From Syncephalis fuscata (lineage: Eukaryota > Zoopagomycota > Zoopagomycetes > Zoopagales > Piptocephalidaceae), in the NCBI GenBank assembly GCA_025786725.1, contig JAHLTZ010000011.1, forward strand, positions 124,001-188,000: a stretch of DNA of 64,000 nt, written 5' to 3'. The notes beneath the pieces are model-generated. The model was not told the origin of the DNA. It did not search any database and saw only the letters and a list, made by a program, of their open reading frames with translations. This document shows positions 1-14,161 of this stretch, one piece after another. Within the stretch, counting starts at the first letter, position 1, and every line of letters begins with the position of its first letter. The position numbers were made by a program, and so were the translations under genes.

Positions 1-426
1 ATCTAGACCAACCGTCCAAATAGTTATACCACTGCTATATATACACGTACACACGTACACACGACCAAGAGATGTATTTGATTATGTCCGCAGTTTGCAT
101 TATTAATACTGGCTTTATTTCTTTATTTGTCTATTCTTTACTCTTCGCTTTCTTTATTTGTTCAAGAATTAATGAGCGAACGATCAACTATCGTTTACTT
201 TATACTTTGCTCTTATTACTATTACTGCTACACTCCCCTCCTCTGTGAACGTTCTTAGTCTGCATTATTTTATTTTGTTATTTGTCTCATTATCTCTCAT
301 CATTTCAACACCACTTAAATTACTGCATTCATCTTTGTTTCATTAAATTTACTAAATTCGACCAGATCCAATTGGTTAACTTGTATTCTATCCATGTCCA
401 ATCTGTTAGAACAGCCTCCATTCAAA
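1..426. other. Intergenic, left edge
   Basis: AT-rich sequence with pyrimidine-rich stretches and no convincing reading frame. It probably holds the promoter and 5' leader of the MSH5 gene that starts at 427. Confidence 0.5.
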
Positions 427-3400
427 ATGAATTGTCCTGTCAATGAGGATGAACATCGTGGGTAAGCACTTGCATCTGTCTATTAGTAAATGGCTCTACA
501 TAGAAGTAAATAAATATTTTATTAACATTGCAAAGGTGTGTATGGCCATACACATGAGACGTCAACGGCTGGGATGTGCCTATTATGATGCCTATCATCA
601 GCGATTGCATGTATCGCAAGATGTTAAAGTGGAACAGCTAGCTATTATGATTGCTACAAGTGGGTTGAGAAATGGATTAGGCCAGCGATGAATCTAATCG
701 TTTAACAGTTTGTCAACAAGCGTGTCCAAGTGTAGTGTTAATTAGTAGTATACACAAGGATAGTTCGATGGAGCGTGCACTACAGGCACAGGAACTACAA
801 GGTATTAATTAGTAGCCATAGCCACTTGGTAATTAATGCTAGATGATGGCGTGGTGGTGTTGTTATTGCTGTAGTACGCATACAGCCACGATCAGCATTT
901 CATATGGCATCGGCCAAAGCACGTTTATTAGCACTGCCGTGGATTGCCTCAATCAGTCAATTATCAAATATTTTATGTTTTGATGATGATGAGCTAGCGG
1001 CATGTAGCTATTTTGATGAATTAATACAAATAGCTAATGAAAAGCCATAAATGTAGATAATATGTGCTGGTGTTTTACTAAGTCATAGCAATAGTATGTT
1101 AAAATGCCCGGCCAACTATTTAGCTGTTGATTTACTGCCTGTGCAAGCTATTGAGCGATTTTCAATGTAAATAATAATAGTAATAATAATTTATAACATT
1201 AATTATTGATATTGTTGATTAGAGGAGATGGCGTTTATGTATCGGCTACTACTATGCGGTATATAGTAAATGTTTATTATTTAGTTATGTGTTACTAACT
1301 GATTAGTAGTGGATTGCAAATTATGACAGCACCCATCAGTTCAGCGAAAAATGTATTTAATCGTGGACATCACACATTATTAAGTAGGTATTAGTGAAAA
1401 AGTGTTGATAGTATTTGCTTATTTTGTTAAAGATTTACTCAATTTTACCAACACTTCCGCTGGATATCATAAACTTAAAGTATAATTATAGTGGCAAACA
1501 ATATATTTTATTAATTGTATTGCTTAACAGGCTTGGATATCAAGACCAATTTCTAATAAAATAACGCTAGTAATGAGACAGCAAGCAATAAAAGAACTAC
1601 TTATGCCAGAACGAGAGTGTATCGTTCAACAGTTAAATCTTTATTTAAAAAGACTTGGAAATATGCAGCCAGTGTTAAAGTCATTGCACAATAAGCTGCA
1701 ACCAAACGATTGGGTTCATCTTTATAAGGTGATTGAATTCGAGTGTTAAAAATGTGTTGTAGCAAGTGTACTAAAATAATACATTTAGTTCATTCACAAC
1801 TGTCGAGAAATAAGTGCCGTATTGGATGATTGGCATATTACAGCGCGCAACTCACTTATCATGGAGGTATTATATTTGCATTCATAATTGATATATAGTA
1901 TAACTATTGATAATACATAGATTCGGTCTACTTTGTGTTTCAGTAGTCTGAACCAATTCTATCATGTTATAGATTCAGTGGTAAAAATAATATACATTTA
2001 CTATTGATTATACTAACTTTTAGTTAGTTGGATGTTGAAGCAACGCAATGTACAAATCAAATGGTTGTAAAACTACACGTAGATCGAGTGAGTAATTAAT
2101 TGTTTGTTAGTCATTTATGTTTGATAATAATAATAATAATAATAAACATTAGCAATTGGATCAATTGAGACATTTATATATTGGTTTAGAGGATTTTTTG
2201 GTAAATTACTTATAAATACAAATAATTTACTAACGACAACAATAGCAACACGCAGCTAGATCGTTGCAAACAGAATGGAGACCAATCCTATCTGACATTG
2301 TTGATTGCTTAAATATTGCCTACTTTCCGTATTTAGGCTATTTAGTGGCCATTCCTAGTCAGTATACAATTTCAACTAGACAACAGACAAATATAGGTCT
2401 GGAGAAACAGGTGTGCATTAATCAATCTGAATAAAACAATTAACAGCTTAATGGCTAACAAACGGACTAGTTTGAACTAGAGGCAGTGGCCTATTTTAAA
2501 AGTCAACAAATGCTAGGTGTGTACCAGCAATAATAAAAAATAAAAGCTTTAATCAAGTTTAATAGAATTGGATACACATATTGGTGACGTTCTTGGGAAA
2601 ATAACTGGCAAGCCTTAGTGATAATTATTTTATGTAGATCTAATTAATAATTGATAGATATCGAAATCAAGATTTTTATGGATTTACAAAATTATGTTAT
2701 ACAGCACCAATTGTTGCTTTATCAGGCCGAGGAAGCATGCTCCACGCTGGACTGGTAAGTAGTAGGCCATTATTGTTGCAGAATAAATAATGTCGGCTAG
2801 TTTGCTATCTTTGTCCGAGGCAGCTCGATCATATCATTTCACTTGTCCAGCTCTTTCTACAAATGTACCGCAATTAGTTATCAAACAAGGATGGTCAGTT
2901 TTAAAACTTTTATATAAGTATATATTAACATCGAATAATAGGCACCCACTTTATAGCATGTCAACTGAGGGACTAATTAGTAACGACTTGAATGTACCTG
3001 AATTGCAGCAACGAGTTAGTCTACTTACTGGACCTAATGCTTCTGGCAAGACTACATTTATATCTCAGGTAATAAACAAGTGTTTATATAATAGTAATGC
3101 TGATGCTAATGCTACCATTAATAATATTAATAATGTAGGTTGCATTGGCTGTTTATATGGCACACATTGGAAGGTAGTTAATAACAGCACATAATTGCAT
3201 ATTTATTTATTGAAATTTAGCTTTGTCCCAGCAAAAAAAGCAACTATTGGACTAACCAATGCTATTTTTGCGTGTATTTTAACACTTGATTCTTTAAGCA
3301 AGGTATAAATGTAATTTAATGTATATTTAAGCTTATGACACATTAGGCGGAAAGTGCGTTTATGATGGATATCGAGCAAATTGCTATGGCATTAAAACAT

Positions 3401-4153
3401 GCCACTGCCAAATCATTGGTGATTATTGATGAGTTTGGTCAAGGAACACTGTATTCAGGTATGTTTATCTGGTTATTTATAAATTGTCTAAATTGCCAAT
3501 AGATGGTGTGGCACTGTGTGCTGCAGTACTACACCAATTTGCATATCAAGAAAATGGACCCATTGTAATTGCTACTACACACTTTCAAGGTAATAATATC
3601 CACGTCCAATACAGCAACATGCTGATGGTTTTCTAGAAATATACAGCTCAAGACTACTAGTTCAAGCGCCAATCAGTCATCTTTCAATGGCAACAATCCA
3701 GCAAGATAGTAAAATAGTATATTTGTACCGGTAAAGTAACAACAATAAACATCATAATAAAATAGCGGTAGTAATAGTAATAATAATAAACTATTACTTA
3801 TCAGAGTTGCGACAAGAAAACAAAATGCTAGCTATGCACTGGAAACTGCTCAGCAATTGGAATTGCCTGATAGAATAATAAAGAATGGCAAGTGCAGTCT
3901 GTGCGTGGCTAGTGGCACATTAATTAAAATATCAATAGCGAAACTTGTCATGGCTCAGTTTGCCAAAAACACTGGGATTAGTAATGTGCAACTGGCCGAT
4001 CCAGTCAACCTAGTAATGCCCATCAAGCTAATTATGCTCAAGGCAGACTTTGACGATCCTACTATGGATATTGCCGGCTTTCTGCAATGGCTTGTACATA
4101 ATATGCAAATGATTGTATTGGAGGACAATGAACCAAATATTTTATACAAATAA
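427..4153 (+). CDS. MSH5: MutS homologue MSH5, many short introns
   Basis: Meiotic MutS-family protein that with MSH4 forms MutS-gamma, a clamp that stabilises recombination intermediates and promotes crossovers. Exon pieces follow the MSH5 order: an N-terminal piece with LGCAYYD near 570, core-domain pieces through 0.9-2.7 kb (for example the exon near 1532-1725), then the ATPase. Walker A is [13 protein letters not shown] (3021-3059) and Walker B is [11 protein letters not shown] (about 3415-3447). The FGQGT form, where MSH4 has LGRGT, and the terminal [14 protein letters not shown] segment favour MSH5 over MSH4. The start is the ATG at 427, with a donor after about a dozen codons. About 15 introns of 40-70 nt are needed, for example a 52-nt one at 631-682 that keeps frame. 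I could not place every junction in 0.7-2.7 kb, so inner exon ends are uncertain; the ATPase half looks intact. Confidence 0.88.
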
Positions 4154-4482
4154 ACTTTAGCATTCAAGGCCCCTTTTTGTTAAAGTAGATACAAGGAGAA
4201 TAATTTGTTATGATGACAACTGTTTCTATGGGCGTTTTAAATAATAAAAAACACAGTACTATTGCAAGAGTGAGCTACCATGGAGACAGGCACAAATGTG
4301 ATCAAATACATAGTAGTTATACAAATAAAAGGCAGCCAGCTAATATGCAAGATTGATATAATGTCGAGTACACCAGAAGATCTTGCATAGTCGATTATCC
4401 AATTGCGCAATTAATTTATTCTAAGCGTACGTAATTTTTAATATTCAATTTAATATTTAAAAATTATTGCTTGCGTTTAATC
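4154..4482. other. Intergenic between MSH5 and subtilase
   Basis: About 330 bp, AT-rich, with no reading frame or repeat. It must hold the MSH5 3' end and the subtilase promoter. Confidence 0.5.
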
Positions 4483-7400
4483 ATGGACCGGGGAACATCG
4501 CGCAGGCAAGCTAGAGCGGATGGCCGGTTTAACGCCCTTTCTCTGCGCAACATTCTTTTAGGCGCATTTTTAATAAGCATCCAAGTGAGCGTCGGCACCG
4601 ATGCAAAATTACAACTGCCACCGAGTCATTTGTTAGACAGACGTACCCTCCCCGATGAGCATAGCAAGCCGTTTATTGTGTCAAACGCGTTCATTGCCGA
4701 ATTTAAAACTGTACCTGGTAATCTTAATGAAGTGGAAAATGAACATGATATCTTTCGTACGGCCATTAAAGACGGACAGTTTGAAATTCGTGAACGTTTA
4801 GCGTTAAAATCATTGCTAAACGCCATTTCATTTGAGGCCACTACTGAAACGGCCAATCGCATTGCCAAACTACCTATGATCAAAAGTGTATGGCCAATGG
4901 TAAGCGAGGATATTGATGGTTAAGGCGTGTATTTTTATTAATTCATTGATGAATGATAGGTGGCACAAAATCGTCCCCGTGTTCAGGTACACTCTGTACC
5001 CAATGTTCAGGGACTAAAATTCGCCCATGCCATGACCGGCGTTGACCGTGTTCGGCAGCGCTTGCAAAAGGCGGGCGAAGGCGTTAAGGTTGGCGTGGTT
5101 GACTCGGGTATAGATTACATGCACCCGGCATTGGGTGGCTGTTTTGGCCCAGGCTGTCGTGTCGCTCTGGGATGGGATTTGGTCGGTGATGACTACACTG
5201 GCAATGGTCGTAATCAGCCAATTCCCGATGCTGATCCACGCGACGTTTGCAACGGCCATGGAACGCACGTGGCCGGTATTATCGGCGCCAACGATCCATC
5301 TTTCCAGGGTGTAGCACCTGAGGTAACGTTGGGTGCGTATCGTGTATTTGGCTGCAAGGGCAGTAGTGAGACAGATGTTGTTATTGCCGGCATGGAGCGG
5401 GCCCACCAAGATGGCATGCAAGTTATCAATATGTCTTTAGGCGGTGGCAGCTCCTGGTCTGAATATCCTGATGCTGCCGCTGCCGAAAGACTGGCTCAGC
5501 TTGGTGTCGTTGTCGTGGCTTCGATGGGCAACGACGGCGATAAAGGCATGTGGGAAGCATCATCGCCTGGTCTAGCTCCTAGTGTTATTTCTGTTGGCTC
5601 AGTAGATAGCATGCGCTACCAAGCATTCGGACTGCGTGTAGATAATGAAAATCTACCACCTATGGGTAAGTTATCAGAACAGTGTAATAATAGCTACTAA
5701 TTTATTGATGAACTACAGAATATCTTAGTGATAAAGAAACACCTCTTGAATTAAAATCTGTCCCCATCACATTAATTCAAAGTTCAAGTGATCCAAATGG
5801 CTTAGGCTGCGATAGACTAAGCAATAGAATTGCTGGCAAACTAGTCATTATGCAACGAGGTAACTGCACCTTTAATATTAAGGTAAGTAACATATTAGTA
5901 CTTTATGTTACCCGTACTTACCAATGTGTATTTATATCTATATATAGGCAACCAATGCAAAGGAGGCAGGTGCCATTGGTGTATTGGTATATAACAACAT
6001 GCCAGATGACGTGTTTATTCCTAGTGTAACAATCCCCAACTCTATTCCAGTTGTTGGTCTTTCGCAGCTTAATGGTCAGCGTATCAGCAGCTATTAGAGC
6101 GTAAAGACGAAGTTACGATTACATTCCCAAATTCGCTGCTTACATTCGATAATCCGAATGGCGGCCACATGTCTCGTTTTAGTTCATACGGTCCTGGACC
6201 TGAGCTTGAAGTGAAGCCGGACGTCACAGCACCGGGTGGCTTGATCCGCTCTACCTATCCACTGCCAATGGGGGGCTACCGTACCTTGTCCGGCACTTCT
6301 ATGTCCTCTCCTTATGTGGCCGGTGCCGCTGCTCTTTACATTTCAGCCAAGGGCAAAATTTCTAATGCACCTGCTGAAATTCGCCAAATGTTCCAGATTA
6401 CCGCCAAAGCTATTACTCAAAACAATCAAGCTGACAGCGGTTTAACCTCAATTGTCCGTCAAGGAGCCGGTTTATTGGACATTGATGCAGCTATCAGTGC
6501 TACTACCCGAATTACCCCCTCGCGTATTGGACTTAACGATAGCCGACATGGCAATTTGATAAATGAAGAATTTGGACCACATACTGTCACAGTGACGATT
6601 AGCAATACACAGTCCATTCCAGTGGACTACACCATGTACCATGCCCCTTCATTGGCCATTCAAGGCTATATAGAAGGGCGTGCATTAAAAAAGCCGGATG
6701 TTTTGGGGTCATATGCCTCTGTTACCATTGATAAAAGTGAAGATGGTTTATTAGATGAAGCGTCGGATAAAAACAATGAACGTATTGGTGGCACAGTCCG
6801 CCGTATTGTCCGCTCTAATAGCAATCCAGTGTTGGATGGAGAGTCTACTAGCAGCAACTCTATTCAGCAACAATCAAAGCCCACGCTTGATGATGAAACA
6901 TTTGTACAAGAAATGGGATTGGACAAATCCGAAGATATGACAGATGGTAGCGATAAAGCCATTTCACAAGCCAATAATGCGGGCAGTTTTATGTTTAAAT
7001 TTACAGTGTCTGCTAATAGCGAGGCAGACATTACAATGAATATTCGACCACCAAATCTGCCTGAAGCAGATCGTTGGATCTACAGTGGTTTTTTTAATAT
7101 ATACGGCAGTAATCGTGATGCACTGCACGTTCCTTACATGGGTCTTTCCGGCAATTTACATGCTCAGTCTATTCTTGATCGTAATGGATTCCCCTATCTT
7201 ACTAGGCTTGTTACCGAGCCAGGTGTTGGAAAAGTGAAGCATAACGACAATCATCGTGAGAGACACACACAATGCCTCATACGACATCTAAAAAATATAG
7301 CGAATTTGAATTAAGTGAGCAAGAAGACGAACTTGATGCCGAAATGGCAGAAAGCGACGATTTTGATACTGAAGACATCTTTGATCAAGAAGAACAAGAA

Positions 7401-8150
7401 ACACGAATGGGCTTTTCTATAGACAGCAAGGAAGCTAATAATACTGTTATCAGCGATAATCCATCAGTAATCCAGCAAGATACCCGATCATCTCGACTTC
7501 GATTGCGAGTACGTTTAACACATCCAACTCGTGTACTTCGGGTGGATGTTCTTAAGATGGATATAAATGATCCACAGAGAATACCAACTAATCCTAGTGG
7601 CAGCACTATTGGTATTCTGCCCAATGCCTGGATTACTTATTTAGGTCGTCATTCCGATGATACTGACGACTTTTCAACAGATTTTACATTTGATGGCACT
7701 TACACACCACTTGGTATGGCATCCAAAACGCTGTTTACCCCCAATCAGCAGAGTGGTTTTACACTTTCTAAAGGAATTGCTGATGCCGAACGCAACACCA
7801 GCAGAATAACCACCTTACCTGATGGCTACTATCGACTCAAGGTGGTGGCACTACTGCCGTTTGGCAATGAGAACCAGCCATCCGATTGGGATGTCTGGAA
7901 TAGCCCATTGCTTCGATTGTCAACGCTTTCAAACAACGGTACTGGTCCTCAGGCGCCACGCACTAGCCCTTACGATGCGGCAGATGGTATGCTTGAGTAT
8001 AATCGCCAGGTTAGTATTATTAAACCAGCACGTTCTGTGCTCAGCATGGCGCTTGAAAGGCAGTTTCAGCGTGTCCAAAACTTCAAACAGCCGGTAAAAA
8101 AGGATAAAAACAGCAATAGTAAATCGTGGAATGGGCATGTTCCGATTTAA
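4483..8150 (+). CDS. Secreted subtilisin-like serine protease (S8) with PA domain; two frame breaks
   Basis: Extracellular or vacuolar endoprotease of the fungal PA-domain subtilase type. The start is the ATG at 4483. A hydrophobic segment lies near residues 26-42 after a basic start, followed by an inhibitor-like propeptide. Catalytic triad: Asp in VVDSGID (codon 5101), His in GHGTHVAG (5257), Ser in GTSMSSPYVAG (6298); the oxyanion Asn is at 5530. A protease-associated domain interrupts the catalytic domain (about 5720-6090), and an fn3-like region follows from about 6520. Introns: 4900-4959, 5666-5718, 5883-5947. Two single-base frame breaks interrupt the reading: an in-frame TAG at 6095-6097, and a shift at the A6 run 7290-7295 where two frames overlap. 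Both need one missing base. Conserved sequence resumes after each, so a sequence error or a recent mutation are both possible. Confidence 0.85.
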
Positions 8151-8398
8151 TTCAATGTAATCAATTCTTTTGTTATCTTACTCTTGTTAGAGTGCGTTGA
8201 AAATATGCATTATATATTTGATGATTTTGTCAGAATAAAGCTTTAAATTTAATAATACAATAGTATGGATCTATAATTAGCCTTGGTAGTACAACTGATA
8301 TTTATAATCAACCAGCCAATACCTTTGGTGCAAAGGCTATTGAATAAAAGAACCACAAAATACTTTCGTTTCATATAATCGTTTTTTAAACATTTTAG

Positions 8399-8583
8399 TA
8401 TCATTTAGCATCAAGCATGCTTTTAAGCCATCTTTGTGTATTTTGGTGCTGATCGCTACGACAGCATTGGCCTATCCGACCATGGAATCGGATTTATTTT
8501 CAAAACTGAGCACTGCCAAACCAGCTGATATTGTAACTTCGGCGTTAGTATCTCAATTTGGTTATAAGCATGGGTTGCTATAA
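8399..8583 (+). CDS. Possible 3' exon of a small secreted protein
   Basis: An open frame ending in TAA at 8581-8583 contains a signal-peptide-like core (SLCILVLIATTALA followed by YPTMES). It has no in-frame ATG but is preceded by an acceptor-like TTTTAG at 8393-8398, so a short upstream coding exon would be needed; I could not find one with certainty. The remainder (about 36 residues after the hydrophobic core) resembles no family I know. It lies in the same orientation downstream of the subtilase. The call rests only on the hydrophobic core and could be chance. Confidence 0.3.
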
Positions 8584-10319
8584 TCAAGCCCAATAACAAT
8601 GATCAACATATGTCTACAAATAACCTTTACAGCAACATATATGTTTATACATATACGTGTGTATATAGCCTTATGTCTTTGCAATAAACATTTTCTTTAA
8701 AATTAATTAAAAATATATGTTGAATAATAATTTGCTTATTGCCATGTAAAATCTATCCGTTGAGTTAGACCTCAGTTTGTATTGATTGCAAAATGGCCGT
8801 GTGTGTGTGTTGAATAACAGTGCAATGAAGTGGCTTGCAAATACGTCATGGTTTATCCATGACATTACGGATAAAAGTCTTCTAGATTTTACTCTAATCC
8901 TTGAAAGCATTGTTCTGATCAAATAATTGATGTGATTTGCTTTAAATAGATGCCGTAAATGGCAATCTGCCATCCCAATACACGGGGGCCATAATTGACA
9001 TTACGTTTTGAGCTTTATGAATCGTGTAGCGTATTTCCACAAACGGAAATGCCATATGTTTTGGTTACCATTTTGCCATGATTATACAGCTGATTCGTAT
9101 GCTAAATAAGAGCCGGTGCACACTTATCGATGCAGGCGGGTATTTATTTCTAACGTCATTATCTAGTTCTTTTGAACTAAAGCAAATATTTCTACGTTTT
9201 CTTTTTCATGACTTATACCTTGGCTATTACACGAATGCTCGCCTTTTGAATCTTATTGCTTATGCACTATCCTAATTCTAGCCTACTTTATTATTCTACT
9301 GTTATATTAGACCTCACAGCTTTTAGCAACCATATTATTTAACTGCAAGGTAAGCAATTTGGTGTCTCCCTGCTACTGCAAAGTATTTTAAAGTCTTCAT
9401 GGCTCTTTCGTGACGGTGACAAGGATGTAACTTGGATATATTTTATGCAGCGCTTTATTTCTTTGTATAAAGCCTGTACATTATATCAACTGCACATGCA
9501 CGTTGTAAGGTAGTGGCCCGCCTGTTTCATAATATTATGAGACACGTTTGTATAGGCACCTGTCGCTACCTGAAAACTATTGCCACAAATACATAATGTT
9601 TTATTGCCTCTTCCCTTAGCGTTCAAATTCATAGCAAGGCCTCTGGCAATTTTGTTTGCACTTGTTTCATTATACACAATATGGTCGATATAGCCTGCTA
9701 AAATAATCTCATATATCGCTTCATACCAGTGTTGTAAAATTACTTGTTGGTGCCAGAGGCTACCTTTCAATTTCACTCGTTTAACGTCTAAATAACACCA
9801 GTACGTAAGGTGTAACCTCGTTCTTCAGCACGTGGACTATAAACCAGTAAAGTGACTTATTGTTGGTTAATTGTTACACCAGAGTCGACTGATTAATATA
9901 GAATAGTATTCTTTTAATAAGTTGAACTAATCTATTGTGCTGGATATATCCAAAACATTTCTCCGCATTCGAGCTCCGCCACCTTATACGACTTACTGAA
10001 ATTGCCTTTTATTCATGCTATTGATAATAGTTTGGCTGTTTTCCGATCCATTGTCACTACACTTCTTGCACCACCACCACCACCATCTCTTTACGTCCTT
10101 ACCTTCTACTCGTCTTGTTATGAATCATTGAACTATCAAAGCTTATGAATTGGTGTTACTGCGTAAACATCTCTATCTCCTCCACCCTCTGTTTCCTCTT
10201 TATCGCGAAAAACGATCACAACAAACATATACACCAACCAAATAACAAACTAACGCGACACTAGGCGCTGTGTACCCATTTCTGTAACGTCTAGACACCA
10301 CCGTCTAGACACGATATCT
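8584..10319. other. Intergenic with an unresolved minus-strand exon-like frame (9486-9790)
   Basis: Mostly AT-rich with no clear gene. On the minus strand an open frame from about 9790 to 9486 follows an acceptor-like ATTTAG and reads like protein (for example GNKTLCICGNSFQ) up to a possible donor at about 9570, but it has no ATG and I cannot assign a family. Just before the next gene, an 11-mer cgtctagacac occurs twice (10288-10313). Confidence 0.3.
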
Positions 10320-12407
10320 ATGGCACAAATATCTGACTCAACATCCGAACAAGTGAGCTTTATTGTATGCGTGATTTCTATCACCATCTACGGTACTGGT
10401 ATTCTAGCATTGCTAGTCGCCTTCTATCATCGCAAATATCCACTTCTTAAGGCAAAACATCTGCCTCTACTTGCTCTTTCACATTTTGGTGCTATTCTCT
10501 GGAATGTTGGATTTTTACACGCTTCAAACTTTCTTATTCTACCCGCTCGATGGGAACTATGTGGACTTTGGGACATTTGGATCCAATGGGTATTCGGCGT
10601 AATGTTACTATCAGGAGTGCTTATTTTACGTCTTTACTCGCTCTACCGGGTGTTTGTTCAACGTAAAAGTGTTACTGTCAAAGAACTAGTTATCGTTTCA
10701 ATCTACTACTATTTGCCAATTGTGCTCTGTGCCGTATTTTTCACAATAATGCCCAAGGTCGGCTCGTGGTACAATCCGGTCACGAAAAAATGTCAGGTAA
10801 ATGCAATTTACCAAGGAACAGCATTTGGTATTGTTTCGCTTGCTTTAATTGGTCTAGGCGTAAGTAGCACACATAGCTTTATAGTTGTATACTAATAGTA
10901 ATTAACAACACAGTGGTTAACCTACAACCTACGAGGCATTCGCCGATCATTTAATGAATTTAAAGAATTACGTATTGGATTTTTCTTAGTATTATTGGTA
11001 TTTTCCGTCAATGCTATCCTGGTCATGACACATCTTAGCCAATCTATGTTAAATCGTTGTATTCTAGCTGTTTTCAATGTGCTAGCTGGCAATCTTTACT
11101 TTTGGCTTACACTGGGTCGGCCTTTGTATGGCTGCTTATTCCAGCGCCAGCAATATCTTGATAAGTTCCTTCACACACTTGCACTTGACGGTGTTTACAC
11201 CGAAGATCTTTCAAGTAGCGACGGCGGAGCTACTAGCTATGGCCATTTACGCCGTGCTCCGTCATATCGTGGCTACACGGAAGAAGATTCTCCGGCTATG
11301 GCAGAAAAAGGAGGATGGCCAAGTAAACAGAATGGCACTCAACGATTGTCGCAAGTCGGTATGGACTCTCATATGTCTATAATGAACGTTTCTATGCCTA
11401 CCAAAATTGCCGCACCCGTCCCGTTAAAACGTATCCGCCCACAAGAAATGATGAATAAGTCAAAGACACCTGAGCAGTTATCGATAAAGTCCGGCAAGAC
11501 TATTGATGCACATAATGAGCCTCGTTATGAAACATTAAAGGACCATTCAGCAGCATCAAAACCTTGTGTTAATCGCCATTTAAGTCATGATGATATGACG
11601 GAGACGCAACGTATATCTCGTGGCTGGACACTTTCTCCAGTGTTATCAAGTTCACGGTCTACATCGCAGCCATCACCAACACCATGGATTGTTGATGATA
11701 CACGGCCCACGTTAAGTTTGCATGAATTACGACAAATCTTAGTAGAGTCCGAAATGGCCCGTTCCACTGAAAGCCTTACTCTGTATAACGCCGTTCCTGT
11801 ATTGTCGAAAAACGACTCGTGTGCATCGCTTCGTCGTAGCACAGATGTCGAGCCATCTAGGCCTTTAAAGGCTGAATTACACTTGAACACACGGACAGGA
11901 ACCTGTGACACCATGGCATTCTCCGCTACTAGCTATCGGTCCTACTTGACAGACACATCGCGAAAAAGCTATGAAATCTATGACGTTTATGAAGAAGAGC
12001 ACGACAATAACCACGAACATTGTGAAATGAATAGACATAGAACAGCAACAATTGCCCAACAAGAGTCATCACGCAATGGTTTATCGCCTATAAACACTCA
12101 TCGTCCATCTTACGAGTCCGTTTCTTCTCCACGCTCACCTCGCTTTGCACTGTCCCCACGCATGCCAGTGCGTGTATCAATGTCACCATTAATGCATAGA
12201 GAAATGGCTCAGGCCAATGGATGTTCTGCCACTTCACTGCCACCACCACCACCGCTGCCATTATCGCTGCCAGCACTATCTCCTACAACATCAAGCCGTG
12301 GCCAAAGTAGCAGCAACAATAGTAGTCCAACAAGCTATAATCGTGCTGATATTGCTTCTATTCAGCGTACACCATCTGCAGCTTCGCGCCAACAACGCTT
12401 TATCTAA
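10320..12407 (+). CDS. Seven-transmembrane receptor-like protein with long Ser-rich tail
   Basis: Predicted plasma-membrane 7TM protein of about 650 residues. The ATG at 10320 is followed by a short polar N-terminus. Exon 1 carries five hydrophobic helices. A 54-nt intron (10860-10913, branch TACTAAT) joins in phase 0 to exon 2, which carries helices 6 and 7. A conserved loop, YHRKYPLLKAKHLP, lies between helices 1 and 2, and the helix-5 loop reads WLTYNLRGIRRSFNEF. Both motifs recur in the minus-strand gene at 27462-28859 (YHRNYPPLKAKHVP and WQLRNVRSAFNEF), so the two are paralogues. The C-terminal 240 residues are Ser/Pro-rich and probably cytosolic, with a polyproline stretch near the end. 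No RGS domain is visible. A G-protein-coupled role is inferred from topology and from resemblance to 7TM-RGS proteins; the ligand is unknown. Confidence 0.75.
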
Positions 12408-14132
12408 ATAGGCACATTAGCCAGGATAGGCGGCAGCAATAACTATTGTATGGGTTTCGCCTGGTCGTAGCTCATTTATTGTTCATTCACATGAATCTAT
12501 ATGATACATAGCCGCGTTTAACAAAACACTGCTCAATTCTGTAAACACTGCATCGCTCAACCTTTATTCTTTATTGCTCGTTAACATGCGCATCTTGTCC
12601 ATCGGTGTTCTTCACTTCCTCAGCCTGATACGTAATACCAATTCACCGATTTAACCCGATCTCATTTCATTGTAAGCCTGTCCTCACCTCCGTACCTTTT
12701 TTCTACACACGCTGGTCTGTACTCTTCGTCCGTTGATCATGATGATGATTACATTTTTGCTTTTCTTTTCTCAATTCATGATCATTTATTCACGATGAAT
12801 AGTAATAAAACACCTTTATATTGTTTATCAGTAAATAACCGTTTACTTGCTAGCATACAATTATTGTATATAACTATTTGACGTTTTAGAAAGATACACA
12901 TTATTGCTTTAATGGCTTGTTGATTGATACACAATCACGTATGCAATTTTTCATGTGCTAATTACCATTTGTACCAAGATTATACATGCCAATCATTTAC
13001 ACGTCTTAATCATCGCATTTAACATGAGAATATGCTACAAACACGTTCTCCAGCATTATACATTCTATAAAAACGCAATAATATTTGATAAAATTTCATT
13101 ACAATCATTAATTACTTAGTAGACCAAGTATGTACTCTTCTTTTATTTGTTTACTACTGTAACTAGAATACACATTTGTTTATTGAACATGGGGACAAGT
13201 GGTGAGTTTTATTTAATTATCACATTATTACATTGTGTGATTTGGTGGTCAAATGGCTGCATTTAATAACATTAATCTATTGAACATGATGATGGGTGGT
13301 GAGTGACAGCAATCATCAAATACTCATCATTGTAGATTCATTATCCAGTATACATATAACCAGTACATATATATATTCTATTCATTTATATCACTTCCAT
13401 TCCATTTCACGTTACTATGTATCATTCTATGCTATACTAGATACATTCTACTGTTTATATGTCCCATTACACTTTATTCACTCTATTCATTACATTATAT
13501 ACACTATAACTTTAACATCGTTTTATATGCTTCTCACCATACATTTATCATTCTATTTATCATTCTATACTCGCCTAGCCTTGTTCTATCCAAAACTATT
13601 ATTATCTCTGTTCTAGCTTTATTATTAATAAATTTTGGCTCATTTACCTCATTCATTTAGCAAGCTATATGTAATTGAACCCTATAGCAATATGGTCTAT
13701 TCAGTATATTATAGAATACTATATGATAGTATATGATAGTATATAATAGTATATGCATATATTGTTAACAATATAGATAAATATAGGATATATGTATATT
13801 GAATAATAAATATATGACTATGAGTATTTTAAACTTTAATGTTATTCATCACTTATCATCATGTTCAATAGAAATATTAATAAATTTAATCATTTGACCC
13901 AAGTCATATCACCTTTTGATAATCCAATCATTATATTTCTCATTACTCAGTTTTATATTCAACAAACAAATATCTAGTTCAATTAGACAAATATTATTAA
14001 ATTTAATCACATCAAATTGCTAATGGATTGTTTAATATCAATGTAATAACCATAACATAATAAATAATGCAAGTAACTAAATAAATTACTGATATTGGTT
14101 CTAGACTATCTCATATAAAAATGTGATGGTAA

Positions 14133-14161
14133 ATTTCGGCATTAAAAACCAATGCCGAAAT
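14133..14161. repeat. Perfect 11-bp inverted repeat (hairpin)
   Basis: ATTTCGGCATT at 14133-14143 and AATGCCGAAAT at 14151-14161 are exact reverse complements with a 7-nt loop. It is isolated in the gene-poor region. It could be a structured RNA element or a remnant of a mobile element end; nothing nearby decides. Confidence 0.55.

Noticed and set aside
656-676. A 21-nt intron or frame break in MSH5
   Set aside because: A 52-nt intron at 631-682 with GT...AG ends gives an in-frame join to the next conserved segment.
8980-8996. Second SINE copy, sharing ACACGGGGGCCAT with 55350-55365
   Set aside because: Identity stops after about 13 bases on either side and no A/B box or target duplication is present; taken as chance.
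13296-13616. 106-codon hydrophobic plus-strand frame
   Set aside because: Low-complexity Tyr/Ser/Ile/His sequence from AT-rich DNA with no motif.
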